A DNA stretch of 50,629 nt from Ornatilinea sp. (GCA_018433975.1 JAHDQE010000040.1:1-50629); one strand, 5' to 3'; positions 34,786 through 44,352 are shown, counted from the first letter of the stretch. Translations and numbers: made by a program. Notes: a model not told the origin generated them from the sequence alone.

Positions 34786-35628
34786 TTACTCGGTTGGAGG
34801 AATAAGTGGTTCAATTTCCACGGGCCGGAAATTGGTGATTACAAGAACCGCACGTAAAGTCGTGAAATCCACAGCAGCTTGAACGGAAGCGGTCTGGAAG
34901 AGATCGGTCTCGCGTTTTCTAGTGCTCACAATTTGCCCTATCACAATATCACCGGGATAATCAGCGCCCAATCCCGAGGTCAGCACAAGCTCTCCCACTT
35001 TCAAATCTATATCTTGGGGAATCATTTCGATATTGATATCACCGGTCAAAGACCCGGTCAAAAGAGCCTCTGTCTGAAGAGACTGCAGGCTGATATTCAC
35101 ATTGGAACCCGGATCTGTAATCAATTGAACGCGTGCCGCACCGGCTGTAACTGCATCAACTCTGCCTACAAGCCCTTGCTGGGTTACCACAGGCATTCCA
35201 TGCCGCAGCCCATCATCCGACCCATGATCAATGATCACATAATGCAAAAATGGACTCGGGTCCTGCCCAATTACGGATGCTGCTACATATTCGTTTTCAG
35301 GTTGCTTTCGGGCAAAATCAAGCAGCGCATAAAGAACTTGTGATTCCCGTAGTTGTTGCTGCAATTCCACAATTTGGGTTTGCAAACCGGCGATCTCGTT
35401 TTCCAATTCTGCGTTCCGTTGGCGCAGGGCAGCAACGTCCCGAGGTGCCGCCAGGAATTCATAAATTGTCGTATACCGCGTGGAAAGCCAGCGTTGAGCC
35501 GACACCAGAGGGTCAAATGCTGTTTTAAGAAACGGCCCAAGGTACCCACCCAGTGCCAATAATATCAGCCCAAAGGCCACAAGAACAACCAGCCCTGTTT
35601 TCCAGTTCTGGAACATAGACGATTTCAT
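34786..35628 (-). CDS. mreC: rod shape-determining protein MreC
   Basis: The 280-residue protein has one N-terminal membrane helix (about 12-32), a coiled-coil (about 62-95, 'ALRQRNAELENEIAGLQTQIVELQQQLRE'), then a beta-rich periplasmic-type domain with 'ASVIGQDPSPFLHYVIIDHGSDDGLRHGMPVVTQQGLVGRV' and 'LVLTSGLGADYPGDIVIGQI', the family signatures. MreC scaffolds PBP2 outside the membrane. It lies 55 bp downstream of mreB. Confidence 0.95.
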   Translation of the reverse strand: MKSSMFQNWKTGLVVLVAFGLILLALGGYLGPFLKTAFDPLVSAQRWLSTRYTTIYEFLAAPRDVAALRQRNAELENEIAGLQTQIVELQQQLRESQVLYALLDFARKQPENEYVAASVIGQDPSPFLHYVIIDHGSDDGLRHGMPVVTQQGLVGRVDAVTAGAARVQLITDPGSNVNISLQSLQTEALLTGSLTGDINIEMIPQDIDLKVGELVLTSGLGADYPGDIVIGQIVSTRKRETDLFQTASVQAAVDFTTLRAVLVITNFRPVEIEPLIPPTE

Positions 35629-35683
35629 AGTAAATAGCCGATTCCTGAAAAATCTTCGAAATTTTTACCCGAAGAATTCTGCT

Positions 35684-36745
35684 CTATCGACTTCCTTTTC
35701 GTTCAAGCGGGACCAGGAATTTTCGATAAATCTCCAGATCCTCAAGAACCATACCCGCCCCACGGGCAACACAGGTCATGGGGTCTTCAGCAACCCAAAC
35801 CCGCAGGTTTAGATCATCGGTAAGTCGCTCAACAAGCCCTTGAATTTGTGACCCGCCTCCTGCCAGACAAATGCCCGTTTCAATCAGATCTGCCACAATT
35901 TCCGGAGGAGCTTCGTCCAATGCATCCTTAATGGTATCAACAATGACTTGCACCGAACTGGTAATGGCCTCTCTGATTTCTACAGAAGAGACTTCAATAG
36001 CTTCCGGCAAACCTGTTACCAGGTTTCGGCCCCGAACATTTGCTGTTTTTTCGGTTGGCAGCGGATAAGCTGAGCCGATCGCAAATTTAACCTGTTCAGC
36101 CATTCGCTCGCCGATCAACAGATTATATTTATTTCGTATATAGGTGATAATATCCTGATCCAATTCATCACCTGCTACCCGCAGAGACCGGGAAATCACA
36201 ATGCCGCCCATCGACATCATTGCAACTTCCGTTGTTCCGCCGCCAATATCCACGACCATCGTTCCTCGTGTTTCTAGAATTGGCAGTCCGGCACCTAAAG
36301 CGGCAGCCCAGGGTTCTTCAATCAAAAATGTCTCACGCGCCCCTGCCGACATTGCGGCATCATACACGGCCCGTTTTTCAACTTCAGTCGCTCCGGAAGG
36401 AATACCAACCACAACCCGGGGTCTGGGCATGGGAACAATTGTCTGCTGATGTGCTTTACCGATAAAATAACCCAGCATCGCTTGGGTAGACTCGAATTCC
36501 GAAATCACTCCATCTCGAAGCGGGCGGACCGCAACGACATTTGCGGGGGTGCGGCCGACCATTTCTTTTGCGTGAGCCCCAATTGCCTGCGTTTCTTTTG
36601 TACGTTTATCGATAACGACCCAGGAAGGTTCGTTGATGACAATCCCTTTGCCACGGACATTAACCAGTGTATTCGCAGTACCCAGGTCAATCCCAATATC
36701 CAGAGAGAATAATCCTAAAAGCCAGTTGAATGGATTGAATGGCAA
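35684..36745 (-). CDS. mreB: rod shape-determining actin homologue MreB
   Basis: The 353-residue actin-fold ATPase has phosphate-1 'IDIGIDLGTANTLVNVRGKGI' region residues, 'VVGIPSGATEVEKRAVYDAAMSAGA', phosphate-2 'VVDIGGGTTEVAMMS', 'SLRVAGDELDQDII' and adenosine-site 'GICLAGGGSQIQGL'. The N-terminus includes a short hydrophobic stretch (PFNWLLGLFS) that could aid membrane binding. MreB filaments steer lateral wall synthesis. It is the first gene of the operon; AAGGAG lies before the ATG and an extended -10 lies about 60 bp upstream. Confidence 0.97.
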   Translation of the reverse strand: MPFNPFNWLLGLFSLDIGIDLGTANTLVNVRGKGIVINEPSWVVIDKRTKETQAIGAHAKEMVGRTPANVVAVRPLRDGVISEFESTQAMLGYFIGKAHQQTIVPMPRPRVVVGIPSGATEVEKRAVYDAAMSAGARETFLIEEPWAAALGAGLPILETRGTMVVDIGGGTTEVAMMSMGGIVISRSLRVAGDELDQDIITYIRNKYNLLIGERMAEQVKFAIGSAYPLPTEKTANVRGRNLVTGLPEAIEVSSVEIREAITSSVQVIVDTIKDALDEAPPEIVADLIETGICLAGGGSQIQGLVERLTDDLNLRVWVAEDPMTCVARGAGMVLEDLEIYRKFLVPLERKGSR

Positions 36746-36804
36746 ATCAATCTCCTTAATGGTTATGATAAAGTGCAGCGGTCTCCCGGCAAAATATGCC
36801 CCGT

Positions 36805-36813
36805 ATTATACCA
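36805..36813 (-). promoter_or_regulatory. mreB: extended -10 promoter of the mre-min-rodA operon
   Basis: On the minus strand this reads TGGTATAAT, an extended -10 identical to that before tRNA-Leu/tig, about 60 bp before the mreB start codon. Confidence 0.65.
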
Positions 36814-36931
36814 CGGCGTCCACCTTCATTAATTCATACATTATTATAAAGCGATTAGAAAATTAATGAAGACCTTTTTTTGCCGGAAGGCAGCAAATTG
36901 GGTAAATTCTTGTAGAACACTTGCAGTTTTG

Positions 36932-36940
36932 TGATAAAAT
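36932..36940 (+). promoter_or_regulatory. extended -10 promoter of tRNA-Gly
   Basis: TGATAAAAT at 36932-36940 is an extended -10 about 42 bp before the tRNA. A weak TTGTAG lies at 36910-36915. Confidence 0.5.
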
Positions 36941-36981
36941 ATCTCCATTGCAAGGAATTAGAACGTAGAAGCTTTGTAAAT

Positions 36982-37053
36982 GCGGGCGTAGCCAAGTGGT
37001 AAGGCAGTAGCTTCCCAAGCTACCATCCGTGGGTTCGAATCCCATCGCCCGCT
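36982..37053 (+). tRNA. tRNA-Gly (anticodon CCC)
   Basis: Acceptor GCGGGCG/CGCCCGC, D-arm GCC/GGC, anticodon stem GTAGC/GCTAC around TTCCCAA (anticodon CCC), T-arm GTGGG-TTCGAAT-CCCAT. Discriminator is T and no CCA is encoded. A TTTCTTTTT run follows. Confidence 0.95.
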
Positions 37054-37085
37054 CTTTCTTTTTAATTCGGAAAATGTTCCGTTCA

Positions 37086-37313
37086 CTATTGCCCCCCAAG
37101 CCATACAAAAATCAATATCCCTCCAATCCCAATCAACACCACAAACAAAATCCCCAACTCAATTAGCGCCCTTCGTAATCGTCGCTGATAAACAATGCTG
37201 TGGTATTCCGAATCGTCCAGCGGGCCTTTTAGTATCTGTGAAATTCGGAGAAACGTATTGATCAGAATAGGCACTACAATGAAAAAGAGACAGAAGGTTA
37301 ACCAGTTCGCCAT
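37086..37313 (-). CDS. small membrane protein, function unknown
   Basis: The 75-residue protein has two membrane helices (about 3-22 and 52-72) joined by a charged loop (LKGPLDDSEYHSIVYQRRLRRALIE). A weak GTGAG ribosome site precedes the ATG. It follows the Lgt-like gene by about 100 bp on the same strand. I do not recognise the family. Confidence 0.6.
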   Translation of the reverse strand: MANWLTFCLFFIVVPILINTFLRISQILKGPLDDSEYHSIVYQRRLRRALIELGILFVVLIGIGGILIFVWLGGQ

Positions 37314-37414
37314 ATCTCACAATCCGGTAAAGCCATACCCTTTGTTTACAAAAAAACAACTTCACAATATTTTCGTTCCCCAAAAACAAAATCCACGATG
37401 ACATCAAACCAATA

Positions 37415-38158
37415 TTAAACCGATTCTTTGGCTGAAAACCGTGTCACAAGGAACAAACACAGAGCCAGAACCAGCCATGAAGCAATTTGAACCGTGTGCA
37501 ATCCATTTTGCCATACAGGAGTGTCGGCACGCAAAGTATCGATCAAAAGGTTTGCACCGGCAGCAACAGCGATAAACCTCAAGAAAACCTCCCCGGCCCA
37601 CTTTCGCTTCTTTTTTAGCAGCACCCAGCGCATCACCAACGCATAATTTCCCAACCCCGCCAGTATTTCATACACCTGAGTTGGATGCCGGTTTGCGCCC
37701 CAAAGGGGAATTCCCCAGGGCAAAGTGGTGGGTAAGCCATACCCATCACCGGAAGCCAATCGGGCCAGCCCCCACCCCACAACCAGCACAGCAAAGGCAG
37801 GGGTTAGAGCATCCAATGTCTCCCAAACCAGCAATCCTTTCCGCTGTCCATAGACCAGAGCCACGAGTACCCCTGCCAGGATGCCCCCCTCCCAATCTAG
37901 CATTAAAGGGCTCAGGGAAAAGATACTGAGGGGTTGATCAAGAAAAACATTGGGATAGCGCAGCAGAAAAACCAGTCTTGCGCCTAGGATCAACCCAATC
38001 GCCGCATAAAACGTCAGATTATTAAGTTCGTTCGGAGAAACCCCAAAATAGGGAGAGGTTTTTTCTGCCATAAACAGGCCAATCCACACCGCGATCAGCA
38101 TAAACAACGCGGGGGCCTGGATCGAAAGCGGTCCAATCTGCAAAATAGGGAACATCAT
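37415..38158 (-). CDS. Lgt-like prolipoprotein diacylglyceryl transferase family protein, divergent
   Basis: The 247-residue protein has about seven membrane helices and the overall Lgt layout, with 'RHPTQVYE' (157-164) and an 'ARLASGDGYGLPT' block (132-144) matching the Lgt signature region. Key Lgt positions differ: the catalytic His of the HGG motif reads Glu90-Gly-Gly, and the Asn of the R-x-x-N motif reads Ser136, while Arg133 is kept. True Lgt adds diacylglycerol to lipoprotein cysteines. This copy may have another membrane role or altered chemistry. Its start overlaps the TlpA-like gene by 4 bp, so they are coupled. Confidence 0.78.
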   Translation of the reverse strand: MMFPILQIGPLSIQAPALFMLIAVWIGLFMAEKTSPYFGVSPNELNNLTFYAAIGLILGARLVFLLRYPNVFLDQPLSIFSLSPLMLDWEGGILAGVLVALVYGQRKGLLVWETLDALTPAFAVLVVGWGLARLASGDGYGLPTTLPWGIPLWGANRHPTQVYEILAGLGNYALVMRWVLLKKKRKWAGEVFLRFIAVAAGANLLIDTLRADTPVWQNGLHTVQIASWLVLALCLFLVTRFSAKESV

Positions 38159-38703
38159 TCCACCTCTTCCAGCAAACCTTCAATTTTTGCAGTCAAAAAA
38201 GCCTCCGAAAGCGGTCCGCCAATTAATACTTCCCGGATTACACCCTGCCGGTCAATCAGGAATGTAGTCGGCAAAGCCCTCACCTGATATTTTGCAGCAG
38301 TTTCACCTGTCTGATCCAGCAGCACCGGAAATGTAAGCCCGTAAACGTCTAGAAACGATTGAACATCCGGCAGTGAATCTTGATGAGCCATATTAACCGC
38401 AACAACTTCAAATCCATCGGCTTGATAAGATTCATAAACCCGTTGAATCGCGGGCATCTCCGAACGGCACGGCGGGCACCAGCTGGCCCAAAAATTCAGC
38501 AAGACCACTTTTCCGGAGAAATCCTGCAATGCGCCATTTTCTCCATCCAACATCTCCAACTCAAATTCCGGGGATAAAAACCCCTGGTGAGGAGCCGTAG
38601 CATCAGAAAAAATGGTTGGAGGAATTAACCGTGGGGTGATAAAAACCCAGCCCAGCGCGAAGGCTAAAATAACCGGGACGCCCATTTTCAAGTTTATTTT
38701 CAA
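38155..38703 (-). CDS. TlpA/ResA-like membrane-anchored thiol-disulfide oxidoreductase
   Basis: The 182-residue protein has an N-terminal membrane anchor (about 8-26) and a thioredoxin fold of the AhpC/TlpA type, with active site 'NFWASWCPPCRSEMP' (CPPC) and the cis-proline strand 'VRALPTTFLID'. Such proteins reduce or make disulfides in exported proteins or in cytochrome c maturation. It is the upstream partner of the Lgt-like gene, overlapping it by 4 bp. Confidence 0.92.
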   Translation of the reverse strand: MKINLKMGVPVILAFALGWVFITPRLIPPTIFSDATAPHQGFLSPEFELEMLDGENGALQDFSGKVVLLNFWASWCPPCRSEMPAIQRVYESYQADGFEVVAVNMAHQDSLPDVQSFLDVYGLTFPVLLDQTGETAAKYQVRALPTTFLIDRQGVIREVLIGGPLSEAFLTAKIEGLLEEVE

Positions 38704-38841
38704 CGAATTTTCTCGCTTTCTTTTTATTCACGGTATCTTCAGAGTTAAAGATTATATACAACTCTACCCCTCCTGATAAGATTTAAATCCTTATACGGCC
38801 TTTCAAGAAGCAGTAGTGCCCGTAAGTATTGTCTTTGTGCA

Positions 38842-38850
38842 TGGTAAAAT
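38842..38850 (+). promoter_or_regulatory. tkt: extended -10 promoter of the tkt-rpiB-tal/pgi operon
   Basis: TGGTAAAAT at 38842-38850 would start transcription near 38857, which is downstream of an in-frame ATG at 38816 and so supports the tkt start at 38882. Confidence 0.6.
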
Positions 38851-38881
38851 TATTAGAAAAATTTCATCTCAAGAGGCCCCA

Positions 38882-40894
38882 ATGACACAATCTGACAACT
38901 TACAAACTCGTGCGATTAACACCATTCGCTTCCTTTCAGCAGACGGCGTTCAAACAGCCAATTCCGGCCATCCCGGTCTTCCAATGGGCACTGCCGCCAT
39001 GGCCTATACCATTTGGACCCGGCACTTAAAGTTCAACCCAACCAACCCGAATTGGGCTAACCGCGATCGCTTCGTTCTGTCGGGTGGGCATGGCTCGATG
39101 TTGCTGTATAGTTTGCTGTACCTTACCGGTTTTGATCTCCCTCTGGAAGAATTAAAGAATTTCCGCCAATGGGGAAGTATTACACCCGGTCATCCCGAAA
39201 ATGGCCTCACACCCGGTGTAGAAACGACCACTGGACCGCTGGGACAGGGTTTAGCAACCGGAGTAGGAATGGCAATTGCCGAATCTCATCTGGCAGCAGT
39301 CTACAATCGCCCCGGTCATGAAATTATCGATCATTACACCTATGCAATTGTGACAGATGGCGACTTGATGGAAGGTGTCGCTTCAGAAGCCGCCTCCCTG
39401 GCCGGTCATTTAAAACTGGGCAAAATCATTTATCTTTATGATGATAACCGAATTTCTATTGATGGCTCCACGGATATCGCTTTCACCGAAGATCGTGGTG
39501 CACGGTTTAAAGCATACGGTTGGCATGTTTCTTATGTTGAAGATGGCAATGATGTTGAAGAAATTGACCTGGCAATCCAGGCCGCTAAAAAAGACCCGCG
39601 GCCTTCTTTGATTATATGCCGCACGCATATCGGTTACGGACTGCCCAACCTTCAGGATACTGCCAAAGCCCACGGTTCACCTCCTGGGGATGAAGAGTTG
39701 GCCGCCGCCAAACGCAACCTCAATTGGCCGGTTGAACCCCGTTTCTACGTACCGGAAGACGTGCTCGCGCATTTCCGCAAAGCCCAGGCCCGTGGCGCAG
39801 CCCTGGAAAACGAATGGAACCAAAAATTCTCTGCTTATTGCGCAGTTTACCCTGAACCCGGCGCCGAGTTGGACCGCCGCCTCAAAGGTGATCTCCCTAC
39901 CGATTGGGAAGAGGCTTTTCCCACTTACCCCGCAGACGCAAAAGGCATGGCAACTCGTTCAGCTTCTGGCGCGGTGATCAATGCAATCGCCGAAAAATTC
40001 CCGGAACTGATGGGCGGCTCTGCCGATCTGACTCCCTCAAACAACACATTAATCAAGTCCAGCAAAGACTATCAACCGGACACTCCTGAAGGTCGTAATT
40101 TGCACTTTGGCGTCCGCGAACATGGTATGGGAGCAATCCTGAATGGTCTGGCGCTGCACAAAGGAATTATTCCTTACGGAGCGACCTTCCTGGTCTTCAC
40201 GGATTACTTGCGGCCGGCCATTCGTGTGGCAGCACTCTCTCACTGCCCCAGTATATGGGTCATGACTCACGATAGCATTGGATTGGGTGAAGATGGCCCG
40301 ACCCACCAGCCGATTGAACATTTGGCCTCTCTGCGGGCCATGCCCAACCTGTTGGTGCTCCGTCCCGCCGATGCCAATGAAGTTGCAGAAACCTGGAAGA
40401 TCGCGGTTTCCCGCAAAGAAGGCCCAACCCTGATGGCATTGACCCGCCAGAACGTTCCCACCCTCGACCGGGAAAAATTCGCTTCCGCCGGCAACCTGAG
40501 CAAAGGCGCTTATGTTCTGGCGGATTTGGGCAAAGGGGAACCGGATATCATTCTGATGGCCAGCGGTTCAGAGGTTGGTCTGATCATCAAAGCAGGTGAG
40601 GAGCTTTCGGCACAGGGCGTAAATGTTCGCTTGGTTTCATTCCCGTGCTGGGAACTGTTCCGCCAGCAAGACCAGGCTTACAAGGACAGTGTCCTTTCTC
40701 CCGAAGTGCCCCTGCGTCTGGCTGTTGAAGCCGGTTCAACCTTTGGTTGGAGAGAATGGGTCGGAGATAAAGGCGGCATAATTGGCATCGACCGCTTTGG
40801 CGCCTCAGCACCTGCAAAAGTTTTGTTTGAAAAATTTGGATTCACTGTGGACTCGGTCGTCGCAAAAGCGAAAAGCTTGCTGGCAAGTCGCTAG
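38882..40894 (+). CDS. tkt: transketolase
   Basis: The 670-residue protein has the normal length for a bacterial transketolase. It shows '[20 protein letters not shown]', '[17 protein letters not shown]', the thiamine-diphosphate/Mg motif '[33 protein letters not shown]', '[13 protein letters not shown]' and '[27 protein letters not shown]'. It moves two-carbon units between ketose and aldose phosphates. The ATG at 38882 is preferred because AAGAGG precedes it and the predicted promoter lies just upstream; a longer frame would start before the promoter. rpiB follows 33 bp later. Confidence 0.97.
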   Translation: MTQSDNLQTRAINTIRFLSADGVQTANSGHPGLPMGTAAMAYTIWTRHLKFNPTNPNWANRDRFVLSGGHGSMLLYSLLYLTGFDLPLEELKNFRQWGSITPGHPENGLTPGVETTTGPLGQGLATGVGMAIAESHLAAVYNRPGHEIIDHYTYAIVTDGDLMEGVASEAASLAGHLKLGKIIYLYDDNRISIDGSTDIAFTEDRGARFKAYGWHVSYVEDGNDVEEIDLAIQAAKKDPRPSLIICRTHIGYGLPNLQDTAKAHGSPPGDEELAAAKRNLNWPVEPRFYVPEDVLAHFRKAQARGAALENEWNQKFSAYCAVYPEPGAELDRRLKGDLPTDWEEAFPTYPADAKGMATRSASGAVINAIAEKFPELMGGSADLTPSNNTLIKSSKDYQPDTPEGRNLHFGVREHGMGAILNGLALHKGIIPYGATFLVFTDYLRPAIRVAALSHCPSIWVMTHDSIGLGEDGPTHQPIEHLASLRAMPNLLVLRPADANEVAETWKIAVSRKEGPTLMALTRQNVPTLDREKFASAGNLSKGAYVLADLGKGEPDIILMASGSEVGLIIKAGEELSAQGVNVRLVSFPCWELFRQQDQAYKDSVLSPEVPLRLAVEAGSTFGWREWVGDKGGIIGIDRFGASAPAKVLFEKFGFTVDSVVAKAKSLLASR

Positions 40895-40927
40895 TCAATC
40901 CTATTCAGGGTGAAAGGTTTATCCAAA

Positions 40928-41374
40928 ATGAAAGTTGCAGTTGCTACAGATCATGGGGGATTCCCCTTGAAAGATATCGTGCTCAGGACCATCAAGGAAG
41001 AAGGGCATGAGGCTCTGGACCTGGGTACTTTTGGACCGGAAAGCGTAGATTTTCCGGACTTTGCCGAAAAAGCCGGCAACGCTCTTCTGGATGGCCGGGC
41101 AGATCGCGCGGTCATGATGTGTGGTTCAGGCGTTGGGGTATGTATGTCCGCCAACAAAATGAAAGGGGTCTATGCTTCGGTATGCCACGACACTTATTCC
41201 GCGCATCAGGGCGTGGAACACGATCATATGAATGCGCTTTGTTTGGGCGGGCGTATTATTGGTGAAGAAGTTGCCAGGGAAGTTGTTAAGGCTTTCCTGG
41301 CCGCAGTCCCCATGCAAGCTGAACGGCAGCTCAGACGAGTCGGTAAAATTAAAGCAATTGAAGCAAAAAATTAG
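40928..41374 (+). CDS. rpiB: ribose-5-phosphate isomerase B
   Basis: The 148-residue RpiB/LacAB family protein has N-terminal 'VAVATDHGGFPLKD', 'SVDFPDFAEKAGNAL', the active-site 'MMCGSGVGVCMSANKMKGVYASVCHD' (with catalytic Cys in MCGSG) and 'NALCLGGRIIGEEVA'. It interconverts ribose 5-phosphate and ribulose 5-phosphate. The ATG at 40928 matches the usual N-terminus; a GTG at 40910 is less likely. It is the middle gene of the pentose phosphate operon. Confidence 0.95.
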   Translation: MKVAVATDHGGFPLKDIVLRTIKEEGHEALDLGTFGPESVDFPDFAEKAGNALLDGRADRAVMMCGSGVGVCMSANKMKGVYASVCHDTYSAHQGVEHDHMNALCLGGRIIGEEVAREVVKAFLAAVPMQAERQLRRVGKIKAIEAKN

Positions 41375-41408
41375 CGAACTTTTTAGACGATATTGAAGGA
41401 AGATGATA

Positions 41409-44183
41409 ATGAGTACAGACCGGATCACCCATCTCCATGAATTGGGGCAATCTTTGTGGTACGACAGTATCCAGCGCCGGCTGCTTGAAAACGGCGAAAT
41501 TGCCGAGATGATTCAACGGGGAGAGATCAAAGGAATGACCTCAAACCCGACCATTTTTCAAAAAGCAATTGCCGGATCGGATGATTATGAGGATGCCCTG
41601 AAGCCAATGGCGTGGGCGGACTGGTCAGCCGAATCTATTTTCTACCAGCTTGCCATTGAAGATATTCAAACCGCCGCAGACTTATTCGCGCCGCTCTATC
41701 AAAAAACAAACGGTGTGGATGGTTATGTGAGTCTTGAAGTTAACCCACTGCTGGCAAGAGACGCTCAAAAAACAATTGAAGAGGCTGTCCGCCTGTGGAA
41801 GACCGTAAATCGGCCAAACTTGATGATTAAAATTCCCGCCACACAGGAAGGGATAAAAGCTATTCAAGCTTCAATTGCCGCTGGAATTAATGTCAATGTT
41901 ACCCTGATCTTCTCCTTGAAACGTTATGAAGACGTGATTAATGCCTACTTCTCCGGATTGGAGGAGCGAGTAGCGCAGGGCTTACCCATTGACCGCATTC
42001 ACTCAGTGGCCTCGTTCTTTGTCTCTCGTTTTGACAGCCTTGCGGATTCCCTTCTCGAACAAATCGTTCAGAAAAACCCCGCCCGGGCTGCCGAGGCAAA
42101 GGCCCTGATGGGCAAAGGCGCAATCGCCAACGCCCAGCTGGCATACCATCTCTTCGAAAGCACAATCGCTACAGATCGATATAAAGCGCTCCAGGCAAAA
42201 GGGGCCAATTATCAGCGGCCGCTCTGGGCATCTACCAGCACCAAGAATCCAGCCTACAGTGATGTCCTCTATCTGGAAGAACTGATCGGCCCTCACACTG
42301 TCAATACGGTTCCTCCCTCTGCATTACAGGCTTTTAGTAACCATGGTGAAGCTACGCTCACTCTCTCTCGGCCCGCAGAAGAATCTCGCAAAATCCAGGA
42401 ACAGCTTGAAAAACTGGGCATTTCCATCGACCGGGTAACGCAGCAGCTTGAAGAAGAAGGCGTGCGCAAATTCTCCGAATCCTATCGGGACCTTCTGAAA
42501 GAAATTGAGCGCCGCAGCGAAGCCGTCCGTGCCGAGTTGGGGGGTCTGAAAAACATTCCGGAACGCATCCAGGCTTTGGAGAACGACCGTTTCCCGGAAC
42601 GGATTTTCCAACACGATCCCACTTTGTGGACGCAAGATCCCGATGGGCAGGCCGAAGTTCGTAGACGCCTGGGTTGGCTGGATGCGCCAACAAAAAGCCT
42701 GGCGCTCCTCCCCGAATTGAACAAACTGGTAGCAGACGTCCGGGCCGATGGATATAAGCGTGTTCTCCTGTTAGGCATGGGAGGATCATCGCTGGCACCC
42801 GAAGTGCTTTCCCGCACCTTTGACGGCCTGCAAGGGCTTCAACTATCCATCCTGGATTCGACGGACCCGGCTCAAGTAAAAGAAGCTGAGGCCGCACATC
42901 CGGTTTCGGAAACCTTGTATATTGTCGCCAGCAAGTCCGGAACAACCAGCGAAGTACATGCCTATCTGGAATATTTCTGGCAAAAAGCAGTCTCTGCGCT
43001 GGGCAGCAGCAAAGCCGGTGAACATTTTATTGCCATCACCGACCCGGGCAGCAAACTGATCGGAACTGCCAAAGAGCGTGGTTTCCGTGCAGTATTCCTC
43101 GCCGATCCGGAGGTGGGCGGGCGGTATTCTGCGCTGACCGCTTTCGGGCTCGTTCCCGCGGCACTTCTGGGGATTGATGTAAACAAACTTCTGGCTCAGG
43201 CCGAAAAAATGGCCCGTCAATGTCAGGCCAATGTCCCTGCCGGTCGAAATCCCGGTCTTGTACTGGGCGCAATTTTAGGTGAGGCCGCTCTCCAGGGCAG
43301 GGATAAAGTTACGCTCTTGGCAGATCCGGAATTAAACGCTTTTGGCTCCTGGCTGGAACAGTTGATCGCTGAAAGCAGCGGGAAGCAGGGCAGAGGAATT
43401 GTTCCTGTTGATATCGAGCCATTGGCCGAGCCGGGCTCTTACAGTAGCGACCGCCTTTTTGTTTATCTTTCACACAATGGTAAACTTCGCGAAACCGTTA
43501 ACGCCATCCGCGAGGCCGGACACCCTGCCATCACCTTATCCATTCCGGATGCCTACCGTCTCGGTACAGAGTTCTACCACTGGGAATATGCCATCGCGGT
43601 AGCCTGTTCCATTATTAAGGTAAACGCATTTGACCAACCCGATGTCCAGGACAACAAAACCCGCACGAAGAATAAAATCGCTGCCTATAAAGATTCAGGT
43701 AAGTTTGAACAGGAAACGCCGGTTTGGGAGAAAGGCGGAGTTCAGGTCTTCGGGCAAAACTTACCGGAGTTCAAAGACGCCGCCTCATTAGCAAAACTGG
43801 TCGATACTTTTCTGGCTCAGGCAAAAGCAGGCGATTATGTTGCCATAAACGCTTATCTTCCACGAAATGAAACCATGTTGAAACAGCTTCAAGCTGTCCG
43901 GAAGAAAGTTTTGACCCAAACGGGTCTTGCAACGACCCTGGGATTCGGGCCTCGCTTCCTGCATTCCACCGGACAGCTTCACAAAGGCGGTTCAAATCAG
44001 GGCGTCTTTTTACAGATTACCGCTGATCCCGATCAGGATCTGGATATTCCAACCCAGGGAATTACTTTTGGCACACTTGAAAAAGCACAGGCTTTGGGAG
44101 ATCTTGAGGCGCTGCTTGCCAGAGGCCGCAGGGCAATCCGGGTTCACTTCTCCAAATTGAATTTGAGCGATTTGATGGATTAA
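41409..44183 (+). CDS. tal-pgi: bifunctional transaldolase / glucose-6-phosphate isomerase
   Basis: The 924-residue protein joins two enzymes. Residues ~1-370 are a transaldolase ('GMTSNPTIFQKAI', 'VDGYVSLEVNP', Schiff-base lysine K141 in 'LMIKIPATQEG', 'STSTKNPAYSDVLYLEELIG'). The rest is a phosphoglucose isomerase ('VLLLGMGGSSLAPEVLSRTF', 'YIVASKSGTTSEVHAYLEYFW', 'VGGRYSALTAFGLVPAALLGID' and a C-terminal 'FGPRFLHSTGQLHKGGSNQGVFLQI'). The ATG at 41409 is used since GGAAG fits it better than the ATG at 41403. The fusion channels fructose 6-phosphate between pentose phosphate and glycolytic pools. A strong terminator closes the operon. Confidence 0.96.
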   Translation: MSTDRITHLHELGQSLWYDSIQRRLLENGEIAEMIQRGEIKGMTSNPTIFQKAIAGSDDYEDALKPMAWADWSAESIFYQLAIEDIQTAADLFAPLYQKTNGVDGYVSLEVNPLLARDAQKTIEEAVRLWKTVNRPNLMIKIPATQEGIKAIQASIAAGINVNVTLIFSLKRYEDVINAYFSGLEERVAQGLPIDRIHSVASFFVSRFDSLADSLLEQIVQKNPARAAEAKALMGKGAIANAQLAYHLFESTIATDRYKALQAKGANYQRPLWASTSTKNPAYSDVLYLEELIGPHTVNTVPPSALQAFSNHGEATLTLSRPAEESRKIQEQLEKLGISIDRVTQQLEEEGVRKFSESYRDLLKEIERRSEAVRAELGGLKNIPERIQALENDRFPERIFQHDPTLWTQDPDGQAEVRRRLGWLDAPTKSLALLPELNKLVADVRADGYKRVLLLGMGGSSLAPEVLSRTFDGLQGLQLSILDSTDPAQVKEAEAAHPVSETLYIVASKSGTTSEVHAYLEYFWQKAVSALGSSKAGEHFIAITDPGSKLIGTAKERGFRAVFLADPEVGGRYSALTAFGLVPAALLGIDVNKLLAQAEKMARQCQANVPAGRNPGLVLGAILGEAALQGRDKVTLLADPELNAFGSWLEQLIAESSGKQGRGIVPVDIEPLAEPGSYSSDRLFVYLSHNGKLRETVNAIREAGHPAITLSIPDAYRLGTEFYHWEYAIAVACSIIKVNAFDQPDVQDNKTRTKNKIAAYKDSGKFEQETPVWEKGGVQVFGQNLPEFKDAASLAKLVDTFLAQAKAGDYVAINAYLPRNETMLKQLQAVRKKVLTQTGLATTLGFGPRFLHSTGQLHKGGSNQGVFLQITADPDQDLDIPTQGITFGTLEKAQALGDLEALLARGRRAIRVHFSKLNLSDLMD

Positions 44184-44206
44184 CAATTATCCTATCGCGA
44201 TCACTT

Positions 44207-44241
44207 AGAGACGGAGCGTTTAACGTTCCGTCTCTTTTTTT
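44207..44241 (+). terminator. rho-independent terminator of the tkt operon
   Basis: A 12-bp stem AGAGACGGAGCG/CGTTCCGTCTCT (one G-T pair) with a 5-nt loop is followed by a run of T. Confidence 0.92.
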
Positions 44242-44352
44242 GGAAAGGTTCATTTTTCGGAGAATAAAAATTTTTCTGGAACCGCGCTGGGCAAACCCCA
44301 AACAGATGGATTAGAATAAACAGAAACAATATTGATTTACAGGTAAGCTTCA

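Noticed and set aside
36863..37108. Open frame on the minus strand across tRNA-Gly (contains AMGFEPTDG)
   Set aside because: Antisense of a tRNA gene, the same artefact.
42358..42945. 195-residue minus-strand frame inside tal-pgi
   Set aside because: Fully inside a well-supported gene; a shadow frame of GC-rich coding sequence.
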